DNA of 64,000 nt from Salinimicrobium xinjiangense DSM 19287 (GCF_000423585.1 NZ_AUIG01000001.1:248001-312000), one strand, 5' to 3'; shown: positions 44,553 to 54,297, counted from the first letter of the stretch. Made by a program: numbers and translations. The notes: generated by a model not told the origin, from the letters alone.

Positions 44553-45344
44553 ATGGCAGAAAATATAAAAGTGCCTACTATGGCAGAATATATGGCTGAA
44601 GGAAAACAACCCGAAGTATTGTTCTGGGTAGGTTGCTCTGGAAGTTTTGATGACCGGGCAAAAAAGATCACCAAAGCATTTGTAAGACTGCTAAATAAAG
44701 CGAATGTGGATTTTGCTGTTTTAGGGACTGAAGAAAGTTGTACAGGAGATCCTGCCAAGCGCGCCGGAAATGAATTCCTTTACCAAATGCAGGCTGCCGG
44801 AAATATCGAGGTGCTTAATGGTTATGAGATCAAGAAGATCGTTACTACCTGTCCGCACTGTTTTAATATCATAAAAAACGAATATCCGGGATTGGGCGGC
44901 AACTATGAAGTAATGCATCATACAACCTTTCTTAAATCCCTGCTGGATGAAGGTAGACTTACAGTTGAAGGAGGAAAGTTCAAGGGGAAAAGGATCACCT
45001 TTCACGATCCCTGTTATCTTGGCCGGGGGAATGACATTTATGAAGCCCCACGTGATTTGCTGAGAAAACTGGAAGTTGAACTCGTGGAGATGAAAAGATG
45101 TAAAAAAGATGCTATGTGCTGTGGTGCGGGTGGTGCCCAGATGTTCAAGGAACCGGAACCGGGAAAGGAAGAAGTGAATGTCGCAAGAACAGAACAGGCT
45201 ATCGAAGTAAAACCCGAAGTCATCGCTGCAGGATGTCCTTTTTGTAATACCATGATGACCGATGGGGTCAAGGCAAAAAACCGGGAGGACAATATAGCGG
45301 TAATGGACATTGCTGAAATGATCGCAAATGCAGAAGATCTTTAA
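44553..45344 (+). CDS. CCG-domain (Fe-S)-binding oxidoreductase subunit
   Basis: The 263-residue protein has two cysteine-rich CCG modules: a first around VGCSGSFDDR (about 26-35), GTEESCTGDPAKRAGNE (about 60-75) and CPHC, and a second with FHDPCYLGRGN (about 153-163), MCCGAGGAQMF (about 189-199) and AGCPFCNTMM. Heterodisulfide reductase B and related lactate or glycolate dehydrogenase subunits use such modules to bind an unusual Fe-S cluster. With the 4Fe-4S membrane protein just upstream it should form a two-part redox complex; the reaction is unknown. A strong hairpin terminator follows. Confidence 0.85.
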   Translation: MAENIKVPTMAEYMAEGKQPEVLFWVGCSGSFDDRAKKITKAFVRLLNKANVDFAVLGTEESCTGDPAKRAGNEFLYQMQAAGNIEVLNGYEIKKIVTTCPHCFNIIKNEYPGLGGNYEVMHHTTFLKSLLDEGRLTVEGGKFKGKRITFHDPCYLGRGNDIYEAPRDLLRKLEVELVEMKRCKKDAMCCGAGGAQMFKEPEPGKEEVNVARTEQAIEVKPEVIAAGCPFCNTMMTDGVKAKNREDNIAVMDIAEMIANAEDL

Positions 45345-45362
45345 GTAAAGCATCCATAAATC

Positions 45363-45399
45363 AAAAGGGGCTGAAAAATGTAATTTTTCAGCCCCTTTT
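45363..45399. terminator. Bidirectional hairpin terminator
   Basis: A perfect 17-bp stem (AAAAGGGGCTGAAAAAT and its complement) has a 3-base loop and flanking A/T tracts on both sides. It lies between the Fe-S gene and the leftward gene at 45419, so it can serve both. Confidence 0.9.
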
Positions 45400-45418
45400 A
45401 AATTAAAAAAACTATTGG

Positions 45419-45943
45419 CTATTCAAGCCGGAGTTTTTCTGCCTCCGGTAATTCATTTCTCACCAGGATAACAATGTCATCCTCTGTGAGACCTTCTTCA
45501 ATATAATCCCCCTGCTTACCTAAAAAGTAAGCATATCTTTCAATATTAGTCTGATAGATATTCTTTGCTGAAGAGCGGTTTTTATCTCCGTAGCCTTTCA
45601 GGTAAGCAATGACGATCATGTCATCACTAACTTTAATATTTTTTTGTTTTGTGTAATTCTTTAAAAGCAGGAGTGCTTCTTCTAATCCCTGCAGCAGCAT
45701 TTCATCATAAGATTTGCCGCCCGTACAGTAGATAGGTTGAATATAATAGCGATTAACAGGAGCAGTCACAGTAAAAAAATAGGATTCCACTTGGTTATTC
45801 AGCTCATCCCACATACTACCGACTTCCACATGAATATTCTTTTCTTCGCGTAGCCATTCCACCAGTTTCCAGGACTCCTTTTTAGCTGACCTGTAACCGA
45901 GCTCCCGTGCAAATTTGAAAATATCTGTTTTTTCTTTCGCCAT
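45419..45943 (-). CDS. Conserved protein of unknown function (174 aa)
   Basis: I do not recognise this protein. It is soluble, with no signal peptide or membrane helix, and has mixed charge. Notable parts are WKLVEWLREEKNIHVEVGSMWDEL near residues 26-49, a Tyr-rich stretch (YFFTVTAPVNRYYIQPIYC) and an acidic C-terminus. It has no catalytic motif that I can name. The frame is clean and of normal base use. A -7 box lies directly before the ATG and a strong shared terminator follows, so it is a real single-gene unit. The context (Fe-S proteins, then a small conserved protein) gives no functional clue. Confidence 0.7.
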   Translation of the reverse strand: MAKEKTDIFKFARELGYRSAKKESWKLVEWLREEKNIHVEVGSMWDELNNQVESYFFTVTAPVNRYYIQPIYCTGGKSYDEMLLQGLEEALLLLKNYTKQKNIKVSDDMIVIAYLKGYGDKNRSSAKNIYQTNIERYAYFLGKQGDYIEEGLTEDDIVILVRNELPEAEKLRLE

Positions 45944-45947
45944 AGCG

Positions 45948-45955
45948 CAAATTTA
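45948..45955 (-). promoter_or_regulatory. -7 element of the 174-aa protein gene
   Basis: Minus-strand TAAATTTG matches TAnnTTTG and ends 4 bp before the ATG, so the mRNA may be leaderless or nearly so. Confidence 0.45.
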
Positions 45956-46112
45956 CTATGAGTGCCCCTAAAAAATCTATGATCTCCATCAGCTTATGGC
46001 AATGCTTTTGATAACCTTAAAATACGTGTATAGCAGATCAACTTTAACCAAAGGAAATTGGATGCAATGCTTCAATTCAGTTACTTTGTAAAACCTAAAA
46101 AATATCCAAGAA

Positions 46113-46598
46113 ATGTACGTTCCCTTTGATACACTTCCTGAAAGTTCCAGAGTATGGATTTTTCAGGCAAACCGCTCTTTTACAGAAGATGAGCAGGAAG
46201 AAATTAAACAAAAGCTTGAAGCTTTTATTGAGCAATGGACGGCTCATGGAGCTAATTTAAAAGCTTCTTATGAGATGCGGTATAAGCGGTTTATAATTCT
46301 TGCCCTTGATCAAAAAATGAATTCGGCTACAGGTTGTTCCATAGATGAGTCGGTTAGGTTCATACAACAGCTTGAACAGGATTACGATGTGGATCTTCTG
46401 GACAAGATGAATGTATCTTATAAGCAAGGGGAGTTTGTAGCGTATAAAACCCTTACCGATTTCCGTAAGATGGCGAAGGATAAAGCTGTTTCTCCTAAAA
46501 CCATTGTCTTCAACAATCTTGTCAATAACAAAGCCGAATATCTTTCAGATTGGGAAGTGCCTGCATCTGAAAGCTGGCATAACAGGTTTCTCAATTAA
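46113..46598 (+). CDS. Small conserved Bacteroidetes protein of unknown function (161 aa)
   Basis: The 161-residue cytoplasmic protein starts MYVPFDTLPESSRVWIFQANR, an N-terminus that recurs in Bacteroidetes proteins often mislabelled as ABC transporter ATPases. No Walker motif is present, so that label is not supported. Features are an acidic EEQEEI helix, a GCSIDESVRFIQQLEQDYDVDLLDKMNV section (about 72-99) and a C-terminal WHNR. One stop base overlaps the start of the GH3/serine-hydrolase gene, so translation is coupled. The role is unknown; conserved linkage to cell-wall or thiol genes would be the first clue. Confidence 0.75.
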   Translation: MYVPFDTLPESSRVWIFQANRSFTEDEQEEIKQKLEAFIEQWTAHGANLKASYEMRYKRFIILALDQKMNSATGCSIDESVRFIQQLEQDYDVDLLDKMNVSYKQGEFVAYKTLTDFRKMAKDKAVSPKTIVFNNLVNNKAEYLSDWEVPASESWHNRFLN

Positions 46599-49525
46599 TG
46601 ATCTTTAAATTCAGATACTTAAAAGGCCTGTTATGGGCCCTGTTCTTCTTTACCCAAATTTCTTTTTCTCAAAACCGGCCGTTGATATCTGACGATCCGG
46701 AACAACAGCGAAAATGGGTCGATAGCATCTATGATGCAATGACTTTAAAAGAAAAGGTGGGGCAACTTTTCATGATAGATGTTTTCTCGTCAGACCCTGC
46801 TGCGAAAATTGAAAAAGCCAAACTTCTCGTTGAGCAGCATCATGTAGGAGGAGTTATCTTTTCGAAAGGCGGACCACAACGGCAGGCGAAGCTGAACAAC
46901 GAGTTGCAGGAGATTTCAAAAGTGCCACTGTTAATTGGTATGGATGCCGAGTGGGGTTTGGCCATGCGGCTGGATTCTACTTATGCATTTCCGTGGAATA
47001 TGACTTTAGGGGCTATTCAGGATGAGAAATTGATAGAAGAGGTTGGAGCCGGGATAGCCAAACATTCCAGGAGACTTGGAGTGCATATTAACTTCGCGCC
47101 GGTAGTAGACATCAATACAAATCCAGAAAATCCCATCATTGGAAACCGTTCCTTTGGAGAAAATAAAAATAATGTGGCCGACAAGGCGGCTGCTTTAATG
47201 AGAGGACTGCACCGGGAAAATGTGCTTAGTAGTGCCAAACATTTTCCGGGACATGGGGATACAGAGAAAGATTCCCATAAAACACTTCCCACGATTGATT
47301 TTTCCAGGAACAGGATCTTTAGAGAAGAATTATTTCCATACCGCAAATTGATTGATGAAGGTCTTCCAAGTGTGATGGTGGCGCATCTCAATGTTCCGAG
47401 TCTGGAGAAGAGAACCGATTTTCCATCTTCTCTCTCTCATAGTATTGTGACAGGAATTTTAAAAGAGGAACTTGATTTCTACGGTCTTATTATTACCGAT
47501 GCCCTCAACATGAAAGGAGTTGCCGACTTTGATGAACCGGGGGAGATCGATCTTGCGGCTTTTCTGGCCGGTAATGATATCCTTCTCTTTTCTGAAGATG
47601 TTCCTAAAGCTTCAGAAAAAATTATTGAGGCATACAACCAGGGTTTGATCACCGAAACTCGTCTGGAACATTCGGTCAGGAAGATCCTGTACGCCAAGTA
47701 TAAAGTTGGTTTAAATGATTATGAACCCGTAAGCACAGATTATTTAGTTGAAGATCTTAATAGTATAAGAAATGAGGTTTTGGCGCATCGGCTTTATGAA
47801 GATGCCATGACCGTGATCAAAAATAACAGATCCACAATTCCGGTAAGAGACCTGGAGACCAGTAAGATTGCATATGTACACTTTGGCAAGGATTCCGGAG
47901 ATCCGTTTTTTGAGCAGCTATCCCGCTATACACAGATTGATTCTGTTTCTGCCGAAAATCTTAACGAACTTCTTGATACGCTCGAATCATATAATCTTGT
48001 GATCATTGGATATCATCAATCCAATGATTCCCCCTGGAGTGGATTTAGGATGAATGAAATTGAACAAACCTGGCTCTATGAGATCGCCAGGAAGAATAAG
48101 GTGATCCTTAACATTTTTACCCGCCCATACGCCTTACTCGATTTAAAGACTACAGCAAATTTTGAGGCAATACAGGTTGCTTATCAGAATAGCGTGCTGG
48201 CACAGCAAAAAGCGGCAGAGGTCATTTTTGGTGCTATTGAAGCAAGAGGAAAACTGCCTGTAACGGCCGGGGAGGAATATCCTGCAGGTACCGGATTTAA
48301 AACCCGCAATCTCGGCAGACTCTCGTATGGGCTTCCTGAGCACGTGGGAATGAACAGCTACAAATTAAACAGGATAGATGCTCTTATTGACAAAGCTATT
48401 AACGAAAAGATGACCCCGGGAGTGCAGGTGCTGGTTACCCGCCGGGGAAAAGTTATCTATGAAAGAAATGCCGGCTATCATACTTATGACAAAAAAAATC
48501 CGGTGAAGTCTTCAGATGTATACGATCTTGCCTCTCTCACCAAGATCCTTGCTACTCTTCCTCTTTTGATGGAGCTGGTTGATAAGGATGAGATTGATCT
48601 TGATACTACATTAGGGGAGATGTTTCCTTCTTTCCGAGGAAGCAATAAAGAGCAGATTACCCTGCTGCAAATGCTTTCTCATTATGCCGGTTTGAAAAGC
48701 TGGATCCCGTTTCATCGAAAAACCTATGATTCAAAAACAAACCGGCCAAATGTTAGATACATTCGAAAACAGGAAGATCCAGGGTATAATGTAAAGATTG
48801 CAGAGGATCTATTTGTTCGGAATGATATAAGAGATACTGTGTTTTATACCATTAGAGATAGCGAATTAGAAAAAAGAAGAATGTACAGATATAGTGATCT
48901 TCCTTTTTACCTTCTCAAGTTCTATCTGGAAGATATTTATGGCACTTCACTTGAATATTTGGCCCAGGATCATTTCTATAAATCTCTTGGTGCCAGTAAC
49001 ACTACTTATTTACCCTTAAAAACGATTCCGAAGGAGAGGATCGTTCCTACCGAAGAAGATAAATTATGGAGAAACCAGTTACTGCAAGGTTTCGTACATG
49101 ATGAAGGTGCTGCTTTACTGGGCGGAATAGGGGGGCAGGCCGGACTTTTTGCCAATGCTAACGATGTGGCCAAGATCATGCAAATGTATCTCAATGGAGG
49201 AGAATATGGCGGTAGGAAATATCTGGACAGATCCACGGTTGATAAATTCAATACCTGTTATTACTGCGAACAGGATGTGCGAAGAGGAGTGGGGTTCGAC
49301 AAGCCTCAGCTTTCAAACGTGGGGCCTACTTGCGGCTGTGTTTCCATGACAAGCTTTGGTCACAGCGGATTTACAGGAACTTTTACGTGGGCTGACCCCG
49401 AGGAAGAAATAGTTTACGTATTTTTATCGAACCGGATCCATCCTTCTGCGACCAACAATAAAATAACGCGGGAAAGTATCCGGTCAGATATTCAGGAAAT
49501 TATTTACGAAGCTATAGACCGCTAA
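46598..49525 (+). CDS. Glycoside hydrolase family 3 / serine beta-lactamase-like fusion protein
   Basis: The 975-residue secreted protein has a signal peptide ending near SFSQ (about residue 25). A GH3 domain (about 45-370) has the NagZ-like catalytic loop KHFPGHGDTEKDSHKTLP (about 213-230) and an Asp in ITDALNMKGV (about 300). A linker GH3 C-domain (about 400-570) precedes a class C beta-lactamase/penicillin-binding-like domain from about residue 590 with SLTK (about 646-649), a YSD element (about 768) and HSGFTG near the C-terminus. The likely substrate is peptidoglycan: beta-N-acetylglucosaminidase plus peptide or ester cleavage. Such fusions occur across Bacteroidetes. BshA follows at once. 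Confidence 0.9.
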   Translation: MIFKFRYLKGLLWALFFFTQISFSQNRPLISDDPEQQRKWVDSIYDAMTLKEKVGQLFMIDVFSSDPAAKIEKAKLLVEQHHVGGVIFSKGGPQRQAKLNNELQEISKVPLLIGMDAEWGLAMRLDSTYAFPWNMTLGAIQDEKLIEEVGAGIAKHSRRLGVHINFAPVVDINTNPENPIIGNRSFGENKNNVADKAAALMRGLHRENVLSSAKHFPGHGDTEKDSHKTLPTIDFSRNRIFREELFPYRKLIDEGLPSVMVAHLNVPSLEKRTDFPSSLSHSIVTGILKEELDFYGLIITDALNMKGVADFDEPGEIDLAAFLAGNDILLFSEDVPKASEKIIEAYNQGLITETRLEHSVRKILYAKYKVGLNDYEPVSTDYLVEDLNSIRNEVLAHRLYEDAMTVIKNNRSTIPVRDLETSKIAYVHFGKDSGDPFFEQLSRYTQIDSVSAENLNELLDTLESYNLVIIGYHQSNDSPWSGFRMNEIEQTWLYEIARKNKVILNIFTRPYALLDLKTTANFEAIQVAYQNSVLAQQKAAEVIFGAIEARGKLPVTAGEEYPAGTGFKTRNLGRLSYGLPEHVGMNSYKLNRIDALIDKAINEKMTPGVQVLVTRRGKVIYERNAGYHTYDKKNPVKSSDVYDLASLTKILATLPLLMELVDKDEIDLDTTLGEMFPSFRGSNKEQITLLQMLSHYAGLKSWIPFHRKTYDSKTNRPNVRYIRKQEDPGYNVKIAEDLFVRNDIRDTVFYTIRDSELEKRRMYRYSDLPFYLLKFYLEDIYGTSLEYLAQDHFYKSLGASNTTYLPLKTIPKERIVPTEEDKLWRNQLLQGFVHDEGAALLGGIGGQAGLFANANDVAKIMQMYLNGGEYGGRKYLDRSTVDKFNTCYYCEQDVRRGVGFDKPQLSNVGPTCGCVSMTSFGHSGFTGTFTWADPEEEIVYVFLSNRIHPSATNNKITRESIRSDIQEIIYEAIDR

Positions 49526-49528
49526 TTG

Positions 49529-50671
49529 ATGAAAATTGCGATTGTGTGTTACCCCACTTTTGGTGGAAGTGGTGTTGTCGCCACAGAATTGGGAATGGCC
49601 TTATCTAAAAGAGGTCACGAAATCCACTTTATTACTTATAAACAACCGGTAAGGCTTGAACAATTATCGGCCAATATTCATTTCCACGAGGTGAATGTAC
49701 CCGAATACCCGCTTTTTCATTATCAGCCATATGAACTTGCTCTTAGCAGCAAACTGGTAGACATGGTGAAGCTGCATAAGATTGAAATGCTTCATGTGCA
49801 TTACGCTATTCCCCATGCCTATGCAGGTTATATGGCGAAAAAGATCCTGGAGGAAGAAGGAATATTGCTCCCAATGGTAACCACTCTGCACGGTACAGAT
49901 ATCACCCTGGTAGGAAACCATCCATTTTATAAACCTGCAGTAACTTTTAGTATCAATAGCAGTGATGTGGTGACTTCGGTTTCACAAAGTTTAAAGGCAG
50001 ATACTTTGCGATTGTTCAACGTAAAGCGGGAGATTGATGTGGTTCCTAACTTTATTGATACTACCAAATACACTCAGTCTTTAAGTAATTGCCAGCGCAG
50101 CATGCTCGCAGCAAATGATGAAAAGATCATTACGCACGTTAGTAATCTCCGAAAGGTTAAACGGATCAAGGATGTTATCACTATATTTTATCTGCTTCAA
50201 AGAAAGGTGAAATCAAAGCTTATTATGGTAGGCCAGGGGCCCGAAAGAGAAATGGCCGAAGACCTTGTAATGGAGTTGGGAATCGAAGAAAAAGTCCTCT
50301 TTTTGGGTGAATCCCATGAGATTGATAAAGTCTTGAGCTATTCAGACCTATTCCTGTTGCCTTCGGAAAAAGAGAGTTTTGGACTGGCAGCTTTGGAAGC
50401 TATGGTAAATGGAGTTCCCGTGATCTCTACGAATACCGGCGGACTTCCTGAAGTTAATAAACAAGGTTTTTCCGGTTACTTGAGTAATGTTGGTGATGTG
50501 GAGGAAATGGCTGCAAATGCAGTGAATATTTTAAGTGATGAGAATACGCTGAAGCAATTCAAAGAAAATGCCCGCAAACAATCCTTTATCTTTGATATAT
50601 ATTCTGTAGTGCCTCTGTATGAAGATTTATATAAAAAAGCTCAGAGAATGATAAAGGCTGTCAAAAATTAG
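49529..50671 (+). CDS. bshA: N-acetyl-alpha-D-glucosaminyl L-malate synthase BshA
   Basis: The 380-residue GT-B protein starts at the ATG at 49529 (a TTG precedes it), giving MKIAIVCYPTFGGSGVVATELG, the BshA signature. Other conserved parts are LHVHYAIPHA (about 90-99), LHGTDITLVG (about 121-130) and FGLAALEAMVNGVP (about 286-299). BshA joins GlcNAc to L-malate in the first step of bacillithiol synthesis, the main low-molecular-weight thiol of many Bacteroidetes. The later bsh genes are not in the window. It directly follows the GH3 fusion gene. The stop codon sits in the loop of a bidirectional terminator. Confidence 0.95.
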   Translation: MKIAIVCYPTFGGSGVVATELGMALSKRGHEIHFITYKQPVRLEQLSANIHFHEVNVPEYPLFHYQPYELALSSKLVDMVKLHKIEMLHVHYAIPHAYAGYMAKKILEEEGILLPMVTTLHGTDITLVGNHPFYKPAVTFSINSSDVVTSVSQSLKADTLRLFNVKREIDVVPNFIDTTKYTQSLSNCQRSMLAANDEKIITHVSNLRKVKRIKDVITIFYLLQRKVKSKLIMVGQGPEREMAEDLVMELGIEEKVLFLGESHEIDKVLSYSDLFLLPSEKESFGLAALEAMVNGVPVISTNTGGLPEVNKQGFSGYLSNVGDVEEMAANAVNILSDENTLKQFKENARKQSFIFDIYSVVPLYEDLYKKAQRMIKAVKN

Positions 50672-50687
50672 ATTTTTGACAGCCTTT
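50653..50687. terminator. Bidirectional terminator overlapping the bshA stop codon
   Basis: A perfect 16-bp stem (AAAGGCTGTCAAAAAT/ATTTTTGACAGCCTTT) has the bshA stop codon TAG as its 3-base loop. It also serves the convergent gene at 50712. Confidence 0.88.
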
Positions 50688-50711
50688 GGTCTTTGTTATT
50701 CTTGTCTGGGT

Positions 50712-51203
50712 CTAGAACTGATATCTGATACCTAAGGCAATATCAAAATCCACGTCATCTCCATAAGCATTGATCACGCCAAATTCCGGACGAAAATCCA
50801 GAGACAGGAGTAGTGGGAAATCAAAATTGTATTCGATACCAACGTTTCCGGCTGCGGTAATGAAAAGTCCGTCATCATCATTCCAGTCCCTATGATCTTC
50901 ATTTCCATCAACGGAACCAATTCCTGCACCAAAACCGGCATACCAGTTAAAACCTCCTTCAATATTCCATACCCATTGATAGATGCCTGTAAGTTTGAAA
51001 GCATCATAATATCTGCCGTTTCTCCAGCCCAGGTCAAGTTCAAGACGATTATTCTCTGATAGACCTCTTTGATAAGAAATTTCGGTACCTACCCCGTCGC
51101 TGCCACCAAGTCTTAATCCCAAAGCATTGTCAGCTATGGTTTGAGCTTGTGAAGAAAGAGTAAATCCAAACATACATAAAGCCAGTAAAACTAATTTTTT
51201 CAT
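50712..51203 (-). CDS. Small outer-membrane beta-barrel protein
   Basis: The 163-residue protein has a 20-residue signal peptide (ending SSQAQ) and then alternating hydrophobic/polar strands with regular aromatic belts (GLRLGGSDGVGTEISYQ, LELDLGWRNGRYY, FNWYAGFGAGIG). It ends in Phe (IRYQF), the insertion signal of barrel proteins. Eight strands fit its size. Function is unknown; such small barrels are common and mostly structural. It has its own -7 box and a shared downstream terminator. Confidence 0.8.
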   Translation of the reverse strand: MKKLVLLALCMFGFTLSSQAQTIADNALGLRLGGSDGVGTEISYQRGLSENNRLELDLGWRNGRYYDAFKLTGIYQWVWNIEGGFNWYAGFGAGIGSVDGNEDHRDWNDDDGLFITAAGNVGIEYNFDFPLLLSLDFRPEFGVINAYGDDVDFDIALGIRYQF

Positions 51204-51228
51204 ATCTTTTCTTTTAAATTTGTTCCTA

Positions 51229-51236
51229 CAAAATTA
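51229..51236 (-). promoter_or_regulatory. -7 element of the small barrel gene
   Basis: Minus-strand TAATTTTG matches TAnnTTTG, with an A-rich 25-bp leader (AACAAATTTAAAAGAAAAG) before the ATG, the typical leader of highly expressed flavobacterial genes. Confidence 0.5.
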
Positions 51237-51337
51237 GACTATCTCTAAGACCAAAAACTCCCGCTTTCGCCAATAAATTGTTAATGTTGCTTAATTTTTG
51301 TTAACCGGTTCGTTAAAAGTCTGGTTCTAATATCATT

Positions 51338-54247
51338 ATGAGAAATTCTTTAAAAGATCTGGAGGCAAACCTTGAGGGAGAGCTTTATTATGACAAGCTT
51401 TGGCGCAGCATTTATGCTACAGATGCTTCTGTTTATCGGGAAATCCCCCTGGCTATTGCCTATCCTAAAACGACTGAAGATATACAAAGACTTATCAGGT
51501 ATGCCTCTAACAAGAAAACATCTCTTATTCCCCGTACCGCAGGAACTTCCCTGGCAGGGCAGTGCGTAGGGGATGGAATTGTGGTGGATGTATCCAAACA
51601 TTTTACTGCCGTACTTGATTTCGATGCCACAGACAGAAAAATAAAAGTGCAGCCGGGAGTGATTAGAGATGATCTTAATCGTTTCCTGAGACCTCACAAA
51701 CTTTTCTTCGGTCCCAATACTTCCACCTCAAACCGTTGTATGATCGGCGGGATGGTGGGAAATAATTCCAGTGGAACAACTTCTATTAAATACGGGGTGG
51801 CCAGCGACAGGGTGCCGGAAATGAAGGTGCTGCTTTCTGATGGTTCCGAAGCTGTTTTTTCTGAAATTTCTTCTGAAGAATTCCGCAGCAAAATGCAGCT
51901 GGAATCTATGGAAGGAGAGATCTACCGGAAACTTTATGAAGAGCTGAAACCTGAAGATGTTCAGGAGGAGATTAAAAGAGGCTTTCCAAAGCCTGAAATT
52001 CATCGAAGGAACACAGGCTATGCGGTTGATGAGCTCCTGACTTCCGAAATTTTTGGAGGAACCAATGAAAAGATCAATATCTGTAGGTTACTGTGTGGTA
52101 GCGAAGGTACTCTCGCCTTTACTACAGAGATCACCTTACAACTTGATGTTCTACCTCCTGAAAATGCGGTAATGATCGCGGCGCATTTTGAATCGGTAGA
52201 AAAGTGCCTGCAGGCAGTGGTTCCTGCCATGCAACATTCTTTGTTCACCTGTGAAATGATGGACAAGGTGATCCTGGATTGTACAAAGAACAGTCTGAAG
52301 TACAGGGAAAACAGATTTTTTATTGAAGGAGATCCGGCGGCAATTTTAATGCTGGAACTCAGAGCCGATAAGGAAGAAGAGCTTACTGCCAAAACTGCCG
52401 AGCTTCTTAAAACCCTCGAAATATCAAATTTGGCTTATGCCCTTCCGGTCCTTAGAAATGACACTATAGAACTTGCTCTTGAACTTAGAAAGGCAGGGTT
52501 AGGATTACTTGGAAATATTGTTGGGGATCGAAAAGCCGTAGCCTGTATAGAAGATACAGCTGTAGCCGTAGAAGATCTCGCAGCGTATATTTCTGAGTTT
52601 TCAGATCTAATGAAAGATTTTGGACAGGAAGCAGTGTATTATGCCCATGCAGGAGCAGGGGAATTGCACCTGAGACCCATTCTGAACCTTAAAAAGGATG
52701 AGGATGTTGTTCTTTTCAGGAAAATTACAGAAGCCGTAGCCAGTCTTGTTAAGAAATATGGGGGTTCCATGAGCGGGGAACATGGTGACGGTCGGGTTCG
52801 TGCCGAATTTATTGAATTCATGATTGGCTCTGAAAATTTCAGATTGCTACAAAGAGTTAAGAACATTTTTGATCCGCAGCATATTTTCAATCCGGGGAAG
52901 ATCACAGATGCACCACCTATGGATACCAGTCTGCGATATACTCCGGGAAGAAAAGAGCCGGAGATCCAGACTTTAATGGATTTTTCTGATTCTCTGGGAA
53001 TCCTTCGTGGTGCCGAAAATTGCAATGGGAGTGGGGATTGCCGCAAACCTGCCGAAGCCGGGGGAACTATGTGCCCCAGCTATCGGGCTACCCGGAATGA
53101 AAAGGACACTACCCGGGCTCGTGCCAATGCTTTGCGTGAATTTCTTACACATTCAGATAAACCAAATCGCTTTGATCATAATGAATTAAAAGAAGTACTG
53201 GATCTATGTATCAGTTGCAAAGGCTGTAAAAGTGAATGTCCGTCTAATGTAGATATGGCTGCTTATAAAGCAGAATTTCAATACCAGTATAACAAAACCA
53301 ACGGCAGTTCTTTAAGAGATAGATCCTTTGCTTTCAATACCAGGCTCAATTCAAAGGTCACTAAAATTTCCCCTTTTTCGAACTTCCTGTTTTCAAATAA
53401 TTTTACATCAGGAATTATTAAAAAAGCAATGGGAATTGCACCGCAGCGAAGTATGCCTCAGCTTTCAAAACAAACATTGACCTCTTATTTCAGGCAGAAC
53501 AGGCAGGAAATAAAAGTGCCTATAAAAACTGTTTATCTTTTTAATGATGAATTCACCAATTTTCTTGAATCCGAAATCGGAGTTGCAGCAATAGAACTGC
53601 TGCAGGGGCTCAATTACAAAGTTAAAATTGTTGATCATCCCGAAAGTGGCCGCGGCTTTATTTCAAAAGGTTTTCTCGAAGAGGCAAAAGAGGCAGCAAA
53701 TCAAAACATCAGGATTTTTAAAGAAATTATTTCTGAAGATAGTCCGTTGCTGGGTATAGAACCTTCCGCAATTTTGAGCTTCAGGGATGAATACCTACGG
53801 CTGGCAGATGATAAAGCTTCCGCAGAGAAGCTATCCAAAAATGCCTTTTTAATAGAAGAATTTTTTAAGAAAGAAGTCATTGCCGGGAACATTACTGCCG
53901 ATTCCTTTACCTCAGAGAAAAAGAAGATCAAGCTACACGGGCACTGTCATCAAAAGGCACTTTCTGGTGTGGAGAATACCTTTGTAATGCTTAACCTGCC
54001 CAAAAATTTTGAGGTTACGGTAATTCCTTCAGGTTGCTGCGGAATGGCCGGCTCCTTTGGATACGAAAAAGAACATTATGAAGTAAGTATGCAAATTGGG
54101 GAACAAACATTGTTCCCTGCAGTGCGAAAAGCTTCCGCGGAGACTACTATTGCTGCTCCCGGAACCAGTTGCAGACATCAGATATTTGACGGTACAGGAA
54201 AGAAAGCCTTGCATCCGGTTGTGATCATGGCCAATGCACTGAAATAA
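51338..54247 (+). CDS. FAD-linked dehydrogenase fused to Fe-S/CCG subunit (D-lactate/glycolate type)
   Basis: The 969-residue protein carries three parts. An N-terminal FAD-binding domain has [20 protein letters not shown] (about residues 60-79) and [17 protein letters not shown]-oxidase C domain (about 270-540) has [12 protein letters not shown] and GEHGDGR. The C-terminal half has a 4Fe-4S motif [12 protein letters not shown] (about 625-636) and a CCG motif [13 protein letters not shown] near residue 905. The family oxidises 2-hydroxy acids such as D-lactate or D-2-hydroxyglutarate and passes electrons to the quinone pool. The exact substrate is undetermined. AroC follows with its own promoter. 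Confidence 0.9.
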   Translation: MRNSLKDLEANLEGELYYDKLWRSIYATDASVYREIPLAIAYPKTTEDIQRLIRYASNKKTSLIPRTAGTSLAGQCVGDGIVVDVSKHFTAVLDFDATDRKIKVQPGVIRDDLNRFLRPHKLFFGPNTSTSNRCMIGGMVGNNSSGTTSIKYGVASDRVPEMKVLLSDGSEAVFSEISSEEFRSKMQLESMEGEIYRKLYEELKPEDVQEEIKRGFPKPEIHRRNTGYAVDELLTSEIFGGTNEKINICRLLCGSEGTLAFTTEITLQLDVLPPENAVMIAAHFESVEKCLQAVVPAMQHSLFTCEMMDKVILDCTKNSLKYRENRFFIEGDPAAILMLELRADKEEELTAKTAELLKTLEISNLAYALPVLRNDTIELALELRKAGLGLLGNIVGDRKAVACIEDTAVAVEDLAAYISEFSDLMKDFGQEAVYYAHAGAGELHLRPILNLKKDEDVVLFRKITEAVASLVKKYGGSMSGEHGDGRVRAEFIEFMIGSENFRLLQRVKNIFDPQHIFNPGKITDAPPMDTSLRYTPGRKEPEIQTLMDFSDSLGILRGAENCNGSGDCRKPAEAGGTMCPSYRATRNEKDTTRARANALREFLTHSDKPNRFDHNELKEVLDLCISCKGCKSECPSNVDMAAYKAEFQYQYNKTNGSSLRDRSFAFNTRLNSKVTKISPFSNFLFSNNFTSGIIKKAMGIAPQRSMPQLSKQTLTSYFRQNRQEIKVPIKTVYLFNDEFTNFLESEIGVAAIELLQGLNYKVKIVDHPESGRGFISKGFLEEAKEAANQNIRIFKEIISEDSPLLGIEPSAILSFRDEYLRLADDKASAEKLSKNAFLIEEFFKKEVIAGNITADSFTSEKKKIKLHGHCHQKALSGVENTFVMLNLPKNFEVTVIPSGCCGMAGSFGYEKEHYEVSMQIGEQTLFPAVRKASAETTIAAPGTSCRHQIFDGTGKKALHPVVIMANALK

Positions 54248-54273
54248 CATTTTTAAATCTTGGCTTAAAAAAT

Positions 54274-54281
54274 TACATTTG
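54274..54281 (+). promoter_or_regulatory. -7 element of aroC
   Basis: TACATTTG matches TAnnTTTG. A TTTT at 54251-54254 with a 19-bp spacer is a weak -33 candidate. It ends 16 bp before the ATG. Confidence 0.5.
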
Positions 54282-54297
54282 CTCAAAATCACCTTCA

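Noticed and set aside
44721-45353. Long leftward open frame (210 codons) opposite the CCG Fe-S gene
   Set aside because: It is antisense to conserved cysteine motifs on the plus strand and lacks promoter or family signals.
45419-46598. Possible toxin-antitoxin pair because of two adjacent small genes
   Set aside because: They are divergent, each has separate signals, and neither shows toxin or DNA-binding motifs.
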